A model generated the notes under the pieces. The model saw only the letters and a list, made by a program, of their open reading frames with translations, did not search any database and had not been told where the DNA came from. The position numbers and the translations under genes are program-made. From Methylococcaceae bacterium (GTDB taxonomy: Bacteria; Pseudomonadota; Gammaproteobacteria; Methylococcales; Methylomonadaceae), in NCBI GenBank assembly GCA_947504985.1, contig CANNKH010000007.1, positions 1 through 33,691 of the forward strand: a DNA stretch of 33,691 nucleotides. Direction: 5' to 3'. Shown here in pieces: positions 18,201 to 24,946 of this stretch (the stretch's first letter is position 1; the number at the start of each line of letters is the position of its first letter).

Positions 18201-18615
18201 GTTTGGTCAGATCAAAATCATTCACCCACTGTGTTAACAACTCGCCGCTTTCGGTAATTTCAAGATAGGGTTGTAATTCCTTAGCCAATTGTGATTCGTA
18301 GTTAAAAGGGTATTGTTCGGCATAAGCTTCGACAAAGAAATCAAACGGATTGATAACCGTCATATCCGCAATAACTTCAACTTCAACGCTGAGTTTGCGG
18401 CATTTTTCAGGGAAAACAACGCGTGCGAGAAGATTACCAAACGGATCTTGCTGCCAATTGATGAAATGTTCTTCAGGCTCAATGCGTAAGCTGTAGCCCT
18501 TAATAGGTGTGCGGCTATGCACTGCCGGACGCAAGCGGAACACATGCGGCGACAGGGACACCGCCCTATCAAAGCTGTAGATGGTTTTGTGACGAAGAGC
18601 CACTTTAATTGTCAT
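15217..18615 (-). CDS. transglutaminase-like domain fused to DUF2126 (ligase-like) protein
   Basis: This 1132-residue protein begins with a bacterial transglutaminase N domain (1-90) and a cysteine-protease-like core with Cys180 (RSGSCRDSAWLL), His229 (DLHAWTEVY) and Asp245 (GLDPTSG). From about residue 310 to the end it is DUF2126, which has been related to the glutamine synthetase/gamma-glutamylcysteine ligase superfamily and may join carboxyl and amino groups. Conserved DUF2126 stretches are MGGEPTFVS near 337 and DGRHTGTGGGNHITVGA in the second half. The ATG at 18615 has AAGGA about 9 bases upstream. It is the promoter-proximal gene of the minus-strand arm. The predicted pairing of a peptide ligase and a peptidase in one chain fits peptide synthesis and trimming, but no substrate is known. 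Confidence 0.93.
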   Translation of the reverse strand: MTIKVALRHKTIYSFDRAVSLSPHVFRLRPAVHSRTPIKGYSLRIEPEEHFINWQQDPFGNLLARVVFPEKCRKLSVEVEVIADMTVINPFDFFVEAYAEQYPFNYESQLAKELQPYLEITESGELLTQWVNDFDLTKRTINDFLVDVNRELFQAISYNIRMEVGIQSCEETLTKRSGSCRDSAWLLVLILRHMGLAARFVSGYLVQLTADIKSLDGPSGPEQDFTDLHAWTEVYIPGAGWIGLDPTSGLLAGEGHIPLACTPNPASAAPVTGGTDKCEVEFEFSNTVERLHEDPRVTKPYTDEQWYNIDALGLQVDRQFIEDDVKLTMGGEPTFVSVDDMEGDEWNTHADGAHKRERAQELTKRLRDVFAKGAMLHYGQGKWYPGEPLPRWQYGIFWRKDGVSAWRNVELLADINKDYGHTVKHAQQFVQHLTQHLGAKQRHIATAYEDNFYYLWQEGNLPVNINPLKVNLKDSIERKTIAKLLDADLGQPIGFALPIKWNWSEQNWQSGPWDFRRGQLFLIPGNSPMGMRMPLDSLPWVAPDKRDTQEPQSLFTDLPELGDYYGEVARRYSYLEEKRNAHPEITAQASGDDDTVIVEIPHTAVCVEPRDGRLHIFMPPLSLLEHYLDLIAAVEATAEKLALPVVIEGYEPPRDYRIERLMVTPDPGVIEVNIHPSKSWQELVEKTTVLYEQAFQVRLGTEKFMLDGRHTGTGGGNHITVGAQTPTDSPLLRRPDLLRSLVTYWQHHPGLSYLFSGMFIGPTSQAPRVDEGRDEKLYELEIAFQQMPEGEVPAPWLVDRLLRHLLTDITGNTHRSEFCIDKLYSPDSATGRLGILELRAFEMPPHARMSLVQMVLLRSLIAWFWREPYKHDLVRWGTELHDRFMLPHYVREDMKHVVKDLQRAGYGFELEWLAPFFEFRFPRYGTTMIDGMELELRFAIEPWHVLGEEVSSTGTARYVDSSVERLQVQVTGFTEGRYVLTCNGRRLPLRSTGRKGEYVAGLRYRAWQPPSALHPTISPHVPLIFDVIDTWNGHAIGGCTYHVAHPGGRSYDAFPVNSFEAEARRITRFWDYGHTPGAIIRPPLTALPAEPSDKPVLNTFTVSEAAPRPMAPPVEELSDEYPFTLDLRHRSR

Positions 18616-18684
18616 AGTCGTTTTTCCTTACCTGTTTGAGATGAAATTAAAGGCCGTTAGCCATCTTAAGCTTCGCGAACAATC

Positions 18685-18713
18685 AATTTAGGAATAGATA
18701 CAGTGTGTGTCAG
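18685..18713 (-). promoter_or_regulatory. candidate sigma-70 promoter for the minus-strand arm
   Basis: Reading the minus strand, CTGACA (18713-18708, five of six matches to the -35 consensus) is followed after exactly 17 bases by TAAATT (18690-18685, four of six matches to the -10). The predicted start near 18678 leaves a leader of about 60 bases before the DUF2126 gene. This is the best pair found by eye. Confidence 0.35.
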
Positions 18714-18972
18714 CTTTATTATGAAGCAAGCACTGTACCAAACATTTCGTTTTTATATTTGTCTTAGACCAACATTGCAATGTGATGTTTATATAAGGTG
18801 GGCTTGTTTGAATCATACTAAAGACAGTCCCTCAGATAGCCAAATGCACCATATCCGTCACCACAACCACTTTATTGGTTTACATTCGGTGCAATTAAAC
18901 CTGAAATAACCGCATACACAAACTCAAAGACAAAAAACAAATTAAATATCAAAGCGTTAAAATAATTAAAAA

Positions 18973-18990
18973 TTGGCACTATAAATGCTT
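18973..18990 (+). promoter_or_regulatory. sigma-54-like promoter
   Basis: TTGGCACTATAAATGCTT fits the -24/-12 pattern: GG at 18975-18976 and GC at 18987-18988 with the required 10 bases between them, and TGGCAC fully conserved. Transcription would start near 19000. The same bases also allow a sigma-70 reading (TTGGCA, 17-base spacer, TATTAC at 18996-19001), so the sigma factor is not settled. Confidence 0.5.
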
Positions 18991-18999
18991 TATTCTATT

Positions 19000-19095
19000 A
19001 CACGTAATCATCGTCGTGTCCACCTCCTCGTGTGATAATTGCTTTTATTAAAGCGCCAGCGCGTTACTTATTACCAAGGTAACGCGCTTTTTTTT
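19000..19095 (+). ncRNA. putative small RNA or attenuated leader
   Basis: A transcript of about 95 bases is bounded by the promoter at 18973-18990 and a strong intrinsic terminator. It can fold into three stems: ACACG (19000-19004) with CGTGT (19029-19033), which exposes the C-rich loop CCACCTCCT (anti-Shine-Dalgarno-like); GCTTT/AAAGC around 19041-19054; and the terminator stem at 19058-19088. No open frame of note lies inside. It either ends as a free small RNA or, because the plus-strand operon begins only 50 bases later, acts as an attenuator. I do not recognise a known RNA family. Confidence 0.45.
19058..19095 (+). terminator. intrinsic terminator
   Basis: AGCGCGTTAC (19058-19067) pairs perfectly with GTAACGCGCT (19079-19088) around an 11-base loop, and eight T residues (19088-19095) follow. 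It is on the plus strand, upstream of the ATP-grasp operon, and terminates the putative small RNA. Confidence 0.85.
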
Positions 19096-19145
19096 GCCTG
19101 CTATTCTGTGGGGTCAATACAGGCAAAAGCCCATCACGCCCTCAA

Positions 19146-19328
19146 ATGAGGCATACTAACGCCAAAATGGGTCGCTCTAAAAAGCGCTTGAGTTTAATTA
19201 TTTACAACAGCCTGTCCATGTCAGTTTTTATTGCGGTATTTTTTTGGACATTAGCAATAACACTAACTGATGGCACATTTTATGCTGAATTATTTTTAAA
19301 CTCATTCCAAATTATAATAAAGCCATGA
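19146..19328 (+). CDS. possible small single-span membrane protein
   Basis: A 60-codon frame encodes a basic N-terminus (GRSKKR) followed by one long hydrophobic stretch at about 15-41 (SLIIYNSLSMSVFIAVFFW and onward), consistent with one transmembrane helix with its N-terminus in the cytoplasm. Its stop overlaps the start of the ATP-grasp gene by four bases (ATGA), a common sign of translational coupling, and the ATP-grasp gene has no ribosome-binding site of its own. Against it, neither the ATG at 19146 nor the internal one at 19167 has a clear Shine-Dalgarno, and I recognise no homologue. If real, it is a membrane component of the cluster. Confidence 0.4.
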   Translation: MRHTNAKMGRSKKRLSLIIYNSLSMSVFIAVFFWTLAITLTDGTFYAELFLNSFQIIIKP

Positions 19329-20776
19329 AATCAATCTGGGAAAACTATAAAACCGATATCGCCTATGATGAGCTGATGTTTTCGGAGTTTCAACCGCGCC
19401 CTATCAGTCACAGCTTATGCCAATATTTAAATTCGCTTAAAAAAAATGATATTGATAAACGCAAAATGGCTGCCGAACTGGCGATCATGGAAATGGGCAT
19501 CACCTTCACCGTTTATAGTGATGAAGGCAATATAGATAGAGCGTGGCCTTTCGATATTATTCCGCGAATTATCGATGCCAAAGAGTGGCGCATCATTGAA
19601 AAAGGCTTAAAGCAACGCTTAACGGCCTTAAACTGCTTCATCAGCGATGTTTACGACCAACAGCATTTCATCAAGGAAGGTAAAATCCCTAGCGAAACTA
19701 TCAATACCTCCAAAAATTTTCGCAAGGAATGTATTGGCATGAAGCCTAGCCATAATGTCTGGGCAAACATTTGCGGCACTGATTTGGTGCGTGACAAAGA
19801 CGGCATTATGTATGTGCTGGAAGACAATCTACGCGTCCCTTCGGGGGTATCCTACATGCTAGAAAATCGTGTCATTACCAAACGTGTCTTCCCTGAATTG
19901 TTGCAGGACATCAATATTTTGCCCATAGACGATTATCCGACTCAACTCCAGGATATGCTGTCATCTATTGCGCCATTACCCAATAACAAGCCACGCATTG
20001 TTGTCCTGACACCGGGTATTTACAACTCAGCTTATTTTGAACATGCTTACTTGGCACAACAAATCGGCGCACAACTGGTGGAAGGCAGTGATTTGGTCGT
20101 TAAACAGGATGACTGTGTCTATATGCGAACTATCGAAGGCCTGGAAAAAGTCGATGTTATCTACCGGCGCATAGACGATGATTTCCTTGATCCCGAGGTG
20201 TTCCGAAAAGACTCTAGCTTGGGCGTACCCGGCCTGATGCGAGCATGGAAAGCCGGCAATGTCGCCTTAGCTAATGCGCCCGGTGCCGGCGTTGCTGACG
20301 ACAAGGTGGTGTATGCTTATGTGCCGGAAATGATCCGTTATTATCTTAATGAAGAGCCAATACTACCCAACGTGCCGACTTATCTATGCAGTAATAAAGA
20401 AGATCTGGATTATGTATTGGAACATCTAGCGGAACTGGTGGTAAAGCCCGCAAATGAGTCGGGTGGCTATGGCATGTTGGTAGGGCCGCATTCCACCGCC
20501 AAGGCTGTTGAAGCCTTCCGTAAGGTCATTCAGGCCGATCCACGCAATTATATTGGTCAGCCTACATTATCTATTTCCACCGCACCTACCTTGTGCAAAG
20601 GCAAGCTCGAACCCCGACATATCGACCTGCGACCTTTTATTCTGCAAGGCGAAAATACCTTTGTCACCGCTGGCGGTTTAACTCGCGTTGCCCTCAAAAA
20701 AGGCTCATTAGTCGTTAACTCGTCGCAAGGCGGCGGCAGTAAAGATACCTGGATTATTAATAGGGAGGAAAAATGA
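19325..20776 (+). CDS. circularly permuted ATP-grasp protein
   Basis: The 483-residue protein is the stand-alone type of circularly permuted ATP-grasp (DUF404/DUF407), a predicted peptide or amino-acid ligase. Conserved nucleotide and metal-site stretches are all present: LEDNLRVPSGVSYMLENR (165-182), YRRIDDDFLDP (280-290), GNVALANAPG (311-320), the glycine-rich KPANESGGYGM (374-384), RHIDLRPF (431-438), AGGLTRVALKKGS (449-461) and SQGGGSKDTW (467-476). Compared with the fused copy at 12468-15056 its glycine-rich loop is intact, making it the better candidate for an active ligase. It overlaps a small membrane ORF upstream and the alpha-E gene downstream, both by four bases, so the three form a tight operon. 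Confidence 0.93.
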   Translation: MKSIWENYKTDIAYDELMFSEFQPRPISHSLCQYLNSLKKNDIDKRKMAAELAIMEMGITFTVYSDEGNIDRAWPFDIIPRIIDAKEWRIIEKGLKQRLTALNCFISDVYDQQHFIKEGKIPSETINTSKNFRKECIGMKPSHNVWANICGTDLVRDKDGIMYVLEDNLRVPSGVSYMLENRVITKRVFPELLQDINILPIDDYPTQLQDMLSSIAPLPNNKPRIVVLTPGIYNSAYFEHAYLAQQIGAQLVEGSDLVVKQDDCVYMRTIEGLEKVDVIYRRIDDDFLDPEVFRKDSSLGVPGLMRAWKAGNVALANAPGAGVADDKVVYAYVPEMIRYYLNEEPILPNVPTYLCSNKEDLDYVLEHLAELVVKPANESGGYGMLVGPHSTAKAVEAFRKVIQADPRNYIGQPTLSISTAPTLCKGKLEPRHIDLRPFILQGENTFVTAGGLTRVALKKGSLVVNSSQGGGSKDTWIINREEK

Positions 20777-21720
20777 TGCTATCTCGTTCCGCAGAACGCC
20801 TGTATTGGCTGGCGCGTTATATAGAGCGTACTGAAAATACCGCCAAGCTGGTCAGTGTCCACATGAACCTGTTGATGGATTTACCTAAAGGTGTGGAAAT
20901 GGGCTGGCAACAACTCATCCGCATCAACGGTGCCGAAGCAGTCAATAAATTTTATGAAGGCAACAAATTAGCCAATGAACGTAATATCACCCGCTTTCTG
21001 TTAACCGATGCGAGTTATCCCGGCTCTTTGTTTTCCTCACTGAGTGCCGCACGAGAAAACATCCGTACCACGCGGGAATTATTGCCTGATGAAGCCTGGC
21101 AGCAAGTCAATGAAATGTACCTGTTTGCTAAAAATAATCTGGAAACCATTGCAAATCGTCGTAGCCGAGTGCTGTTCCTTAACGAAATTCTCAAAGGTTG
21201 CCAACGCTTTACCGGCTTGTTGTCCGGTTATATGAGCCACCATCATCCCTACCGCTTTATCCGTCTGGGCAGAAATCTTGAGCGTGCCGATATGACCAGC
21301 CGCATCCTAGATTTGGCATCTTTGTTATTATCAGAGTCACGTAGCGACGAATTGCGTCAATACGAAACCATTTTATGGATGAACATTTTGACCGCGCTGA
21401 ATGCGTTGTTAATGTATCGCCAACATATGCGCAGCCGAATTGAAGGCGACGATGTGCTTAATTTTCTATTGCTGGATAACAACTTGCCGCGCTCAATCAG
21501 TTGTTGTCTATTAGAAATATCCGATTGCATTAACGAACTACCAAACCATGATTCGTTACCTGAAAAACTACTAGAGCTGGAAGCTTATGTACAAGCTATC
21601 GACACCCATCAAACCACGCAACCGCAATTGCGTGGCATTCTTGATGATCTACAAAACAAGCTAGGGGAGCTGCATAAACAAATTGCTGATAACTGGTTTT
21701 TACGAATGGCCGTCGAGTAA
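20773..21720 (+). CDS. alpha-E domain protein
   Basis: The 315-residue all-helical protein is the stand-alone alpha-E domain (DUF403), beginning LSRSAERLYWLARYIERTEN and containing TDASYPGSLFSSLSAAREN and RFIRLGRNLERADMTSRI. Alpha-E proteins accompany circularly permuted ATP-grasp enzymes and are assumed to work with them; no activity is established. The start is ATGATG at 20773/20776. The GGGAGG ribosome-binding site at 20763-20768 is better spaced for the second ATG. It follows the ATP-grasp gene with overlap and ends this arm of the cluster. It is a separate-gene counterpart of the C-terminal half of the 12468-15056 fusion. Confidence 0.93.
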   Translation: MMLSRSAERLYWLARYIERTENTAKLVSVHMNLLMDLPKGVEMGWQQLIRINGAEAVNKFYEGNKLANERNITRFLLTDASYPGSLFSSLSAARENIRTTRELLPDEAWQQVNEMYLFAKNNLETIANRRSRVLFLNEILKGCQRFTGLLSGYMSHHHPYRFIRLGRNLERADMTSRILDLASLLLSESRSDELRQYETILWMNILTALNALLMYRQHMRSRIEGDDVLNFLLLDNNLPRSISCCLLEISDCINELPNHDSLPEKLLELEAYVQAIDTHQTTQPQLRGILDDLQNKLGELHKQIADNWFLRMAVE

Positions 21721-21823
21721 ATTGGTAAATCCTTTTTTTAAAACAGGTCGCCCGTTTTATCTTGTGATTTCCTTGAGGTAGGGGTTAAATTACACCGATT
21801 TTGTGACTTACCCAGAATAAACC

Positions 21824-23080
21824 ATGGAAATCTACCTAGTCGGCGGCGCGGTACGCGATAAATTACTTAAACTTCCCGTGATCGAACAGGACTGGGTAGT
21901 GATAGGAGAAACACCAGAATCAATGCTGAAACAAGGATTTAGACCGGTCGGCAAAGATTTTCCAGTATTCTTGCATCCTCAAAGCCATGAAGAATATGCG
22001 CTCGCCAGAACCGAACGTAAAACCACGCATGGCTATAAGGGCTTTAGTGTCCATGCGGCGCCGGATGTAAGCCTGGAAGACGATTTAATCCGCCGGGATT
22101 TGACTATCAACGCGATGGCAATGACGCCAGAAGGCCAACTGATTGATCCTTACGGTGGTCAACAAGATTTACAGCAACGGCTTTTCCGCCATGTCTCCCC
22201 GGCTTTCTGTGAAGATCCGGTACGAATTCTACGGGTTGCACGCTTCGCCGCCCGTTATCGACATTTGGGTTTCAAGATCGCAGATGAAACCCGAACGCTA
22301 ATGCAATCAATGGTGAGTACAGGCGAAGTGGATTATTTAGTGCCGGAAAGAGTCTGGTCTGAACTGTTTAAAGCACTGAATGAAAGCTCGCCGGCAGCGT
22401 TTTTTTACACCTTAAAAGATTGCGGCGCGCTAGCAAAAATTTTCCCTGAACTGGATAATTTATTTGGCATCCCGCAACCGGCGCAACATCATCCAGAAAT
22501 TGACACCGGCGTACATAGCCTGATGAGTCTGGAGCAAGCGGCGTTGTTATCGTCCAGTCCCGAAGTACGTTTTGCCGCATTAGTCCATGATTTAGGTAAA
22601 GCCGTTTCGCCTAAAGACAAGCTTCCGCACCATTACCGCCATGAAACCAATGGCCTACCTATTCTGGATGCGCTCTGCCAACGGCTGCGTGTGCCGAATA
22701 CGTTTAAAGCATTGGCACAACAGGTTATGCAATATCACACCCATTGTCACCAAGCCGCGCACACCACGCCCGCCACACTAACCGATACCTTGGCTGCATT
22801 AGGTGCGTTCAAAGCGACTAATACGCTAAATGCCTTTTTATCGGCATGTGAAGCGGATGCTCGCGGCAGAACAGGATTTGAAAACCGCGATTATCCCCAA
22901 GCTGATATTTTCAGGCTTGCCGCCAAAGCGGCAAGTACAGTAGATACCTCGAGTGTTTTAACAGGTAAACTACAAGGCGCACAAATCGGCGCCGCCATCC
23001 GTCAATTGAGAATTAGAGCCGTTGCTGACGTTATCAGTCCTGTAAAATACCAAACGAAATCTCCAACCCTTTGCGGGTAA
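21824..23080 (+). CDS. cca: CCA-adding tRNA nucleotidyltransferase with HD domain
   Basis: This enzyme adds or repairs the 3' CCA of tRNA. The 418 residues match the class II bacterial enzyme with a C-terminal HD phosphohydrolase domain. Visible are VGGAVRD (6-12), the metal-binding pair Glu21 and Asp23 (EQDWVVIG; E. coli has Asp-Arg-Asp), RRDLTINAMAM (90-100), EDPVRILRVARFAAR (130-144), and the HD motif VHDLGKA with His255-Asp256. Glu in place of the first Asp is, as far as I recall, tolerated in related gammaproteobacterial enzymes. It starts at the ATG at 21824 and is followed 30 bases later by yajQ on the same strand, so the two may be cotranscribed. Confidence 0.95.
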   Translation: MEIYLVGGAVRDKLLKLPVIEQDWVVIGETPESMLKQGFRPVGKDFPVFLHPQSHEEYALARTERKTTHGYKGFSVHAAPDVSLEDDLIRRDLTINAMAMTPEGQLIDPYGGQQDLQQRLFRHVSPAFCEDPVRILRVARFAARYRHLGFKIADETRTLMQSMVSTGEVDYLVPERVWSELFKALNESSPAAFFYTLKDCGALAKIFPELDNLFGIPQPAQHHPEIDTGVHSLMSLEQAALLSSSPEVRFAALVHDLGKAVSPKDKLPHHYRHETNGLPILDALCQRLRVPNTFKALAQQVMQYHTHCHQAAHTTPATLTDTLAALGAFKATNTLNAFLSACEADARGRTGFENRDYPQADIFRLAAKAASTVDTSSVLTGKLQGAQIGAAIRQLRIRAVADVISPVKYQTKSPTLCG

Positions 23081-23110
23081 CTTAACCCACTCAATCTTAA
23101 ATTTAACGCT

Positions 23111-23593
23111 ATGCCCTCTTTTGACATTATTTCCGAATTTGATAAACACGAAGTTAAAAACGCAGTCGACCAAGCCAGCAAAGAAGTCGATACCCGTTTT
23201 GATTTTAAAGGCACTGAGTCATCGTTTGAATTGACCGACGAAAAATTGATCATGATTTCTGAATCCACGTTCCAGTTACAGCAAATGTTCAGTGTCGTCT
23301 GTACTAAACTAAGCCGTCGCGGTGTTGATATTGCCTGCCTTGAAGTCGGTGAAGCCAAAGGCAGCGGTAAACTGATGCGTCAGGAAATTACCCTGAAACA
23401 AGGCCTAGATTCAGTCATGGCGAAGAAAATCGTCAAATTGATTAAAGATAAAAAAATGAAAGTGCAAGCCGCTATTCAAGGCGATCAGGTGAGAGTCACC
23501 GGAAAAAAACGCGATGATTTGCAAGAGGTGATTAAAATGTTGAGAGAAGAAAAACTGGAAATGCCGCTACAGTTCGAAAATTTCAGAGAATAA
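23111..23593 (+). CDS. yajQ: YajQ family nucleotide-binding protein
   Basis: The 160-residue protein matches YajQ throughout: MPSFDIISEFDKHEV at the start, TRFDFKGTESSFEL, GVDIACLEVGEAKGSGK, and KLIKDKKMKVQAAIQGDQVRV toward the end. It has two ferredoxin-like halves and a length typical of the family. In Xanthomonas, a YajQ homologue binds cyclic di-GMP and modulates a transcription factor, so a signalling or RNA/protein-binding role is likely. No GGDEF or EAL domain is present in the window. It lies just after cca. Confidence 0.95.
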   Translation: MPSFDIISEFDKHEVKNAVDQASKEVDTRFDFKGTESSFELTDEKLIMISESTFQLQQMFSVVCTKLSRRGVDIACLEVGEAKGSGKLMRQEITLKQGLDSVMAKKIVKLIKDKKMKVQAAIQGDQVRVTGKKRDDLQEVIKMLREEKLEMPLQFENFRE

Positions 23594-23935
23594 AGCTGGG
23601 TACAGACGTTGCAATGCAACCAATCGGTACACATGGATCGCTTAACTTAATGGCAGTGACGCAAGACCCGTATAGGCCAGTATAGAATCTGGCTTTTCCC
23701 CGATAGCAGACAGAAATTTTTTGCCACAATTGTCGGGCAAAGATAGTTTAAAGCTGCCTGACTGATAATAGCGACATTAGTCGATATTGTCTTTGCATAT
23801 TGGACAGGCAATTCATAGGTTTTGCGGAATTGTGTCTGTTTGCCCAAATAAGTAATCAATCAAAAATTTTAGTATATTTTGGCTAGGCAATAGTGGCGGT
23901 CAGGCCGGCGACATCTGGTTTTACAAGGATTAAAC
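23594..23935. other. 342-base intergenic region between yajQ and the arsS-like gene
   Basis: No credible gene. A weak intrinsic terminator is possible at 23676-23697 and the promoter of the downstream operon must lie in the AT-rich part after about 23850, but no good -35/-10 pair could be chosen. The short minus-strand frame here has no family features. Confidence 0.5.
23676..23697 (+). terminator. weak candidate terminator after yajQ
   Basis: GCCAG (23676-23680) pairs with CTGGC (23689-23693) around an 8-base loop and is followed by TTTT. The stem is only five base pairs, so efficiency is doubtful. Confidence 0.3.
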
Positions 23936-24946
23936 ATGTACGACACCAAACCTCTGCTGATCAATAGCGACTTTCCGGCGATTTTCCGCAAGCTGCTGCA
24001 CACTTTGCAAATTAACTTGGGCTATCTATGCAATTTGAGTTGTGTGCATTGTCATGTCAATGCCGGGCCAAAACGCACCGAGATGATGAGCAGGGAGACC
24101 ATAGACCAAGTGCTGGCGTTGGCTGAGGCCGCCAATAGCCATACGCTGGATTTGACCGGCGGCGCACCGGAAATGCACCCCGATTTTCGCTATCTGGTGC
24201 AGGCTGCACGCGATCGGGGTATCGAAGTGATTGACCGCTGTAATCTGACCATTTTGGAAGATCCTGATTACAACGATATTGCAGCGTTTCTGGCTACGCA
24301 GCAGGTAAATATCGTCGCCTCCTTACCGTGTTATTTGGAAGACAACGTCGACAAACAACGCGGCAAAGGTGTGTTCAAAGACAGCGTGGCAGCCTTGCAA
24401 CGTCTTAATCGCTTGGGTTACGGCCAGGCGGACAACCCCTTACAGCTTAATCTGGTCTACAACCCGCAAGGCGCGGTATTACCGCCTGATCAGCACCAAC
24501 TGGAACAGGCTTACAAACAGCATTTGCAGCAGCACTACGGCATTGTCTTCAACCGCCTGTATGCCATCGCCAACATGCCGATCCAGCGTTTTGGCAGCAT
24601 GTTGATCAGTCAAGGCCAGTTTGAAGGCTATCTAAGATTATTAAAAGATAATTTTCGCACAGACAACCTCGACAATCTGATGTGCCTGAATACCCTCAGT
24701 ATCGACTGGCAAGGCTACGTTTACGATTGCGACTTCAACCAGATGCTGGCGTTGCCGATGGGAGCAGTTGCCAAACCCAGAGTACATGTCAGCGAGTTGA
24801 ATCCACAATTGTTGCAAAACACGCCGATTGCCACCGCCGCCCATTGCTATGGCTGCACGGCCGGTCAAGGCAGCAGTTGTGGCGGGGCTTTAGTAACTCA
24901 AGAAGCCTTTGTGCCGTTGCCCAAAACCGCTGGGAGCGCTGCATGA
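23936..24946 (+). CDS. arsS: ArsS-like radical SAM protein (Cys-rich C-terminus)
   Basis: The 336-residue protein has the radical SAM cluster CNLSCVHC (Cys32, Cys36, Cys39) in the context LQINLGYLCNLSCVHCHVNA, followed by GPKRTEMM, and a C-terminal cysteine-rich region (CLNTLSIDWQGYVYDCDFNQ and HCYGCTAGQGSSCGG) that probably binds a second iron-sulfur cluster. This combination defines the 'radical SAM/Cys-rich' family that includes ArsS, which transfers an adenosyl group in arsenosugar biosynthesis. The gene has an AAGGA ribosome-binding site 7 bases ahead of the ATG. No arsM methyltransferase lies nearby, so an arsenic role is only one possibility. The stop overlaps the next gene by four bases. 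Confidence 0.85.
   Translation: MYDTKPLLINSDFPAIFRKLLHTLQINLGYLCNLSCVHCHVNAGPKRTEMMSRETIDQVLALAEAANSHTLDLTGGAPEMHPDFRYLVQAARDRGIEVIDRCNLTILEDPDYNDIAAFLATQQVNIVASLPCYLEDNVDKQRGKGVFKDSVAALQRLNRLGYGQADNPLQLNLVYNPQGAVLPPDQHQLEQAYKQHLQQHYGIVFNRLYAIANMPIQRFGSMLISQGQFEGYLRLLKDNFRTDNLDNLMCLNTLSIDWQGYVYDCDFNQMLALPMGAVAKPRVHVSELNPQLLQNTPIATAAHCYGCTAGQGSSCGGALVTQEAFVPLPKTAGSAA

Larger units (their letters stand above)
18616..19145. other. 530-base divergent intergenic region of the transglutaminase cluster
   Basis: The two arms of the cluster diverge from here. It holds a candidate sigma-70 promoter for the minus arm, a sigma-54-like promoter, a structured RNA and its terminator on the plus strand, each listed separately. 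The part from 18715 to 18960 is AT-rich, with no gene I would accept. It could hold activator sites, as expected upstream of a sigma-54 promoter, but I see no clear enhancer repeat. Confidence 0.6.

Noticed and set aside
18703-18909. 68-codon plus-strand frame in the divergent intergenic region.
   Set aside because: No ribosome-binding site, odd composition rich in His, Cys and Tyr, and it overlaps the candidate promoter of the minus arm.
24682-24942. Upstream extension of the flavoprotein frame into the arsS-like gene.
   Set aside because: It overlaps a well-supported radical SAM gene in another frame, is Gln/Arg-rich without family features, and the ATG at 24943 gives a normal membrane N-terminus.
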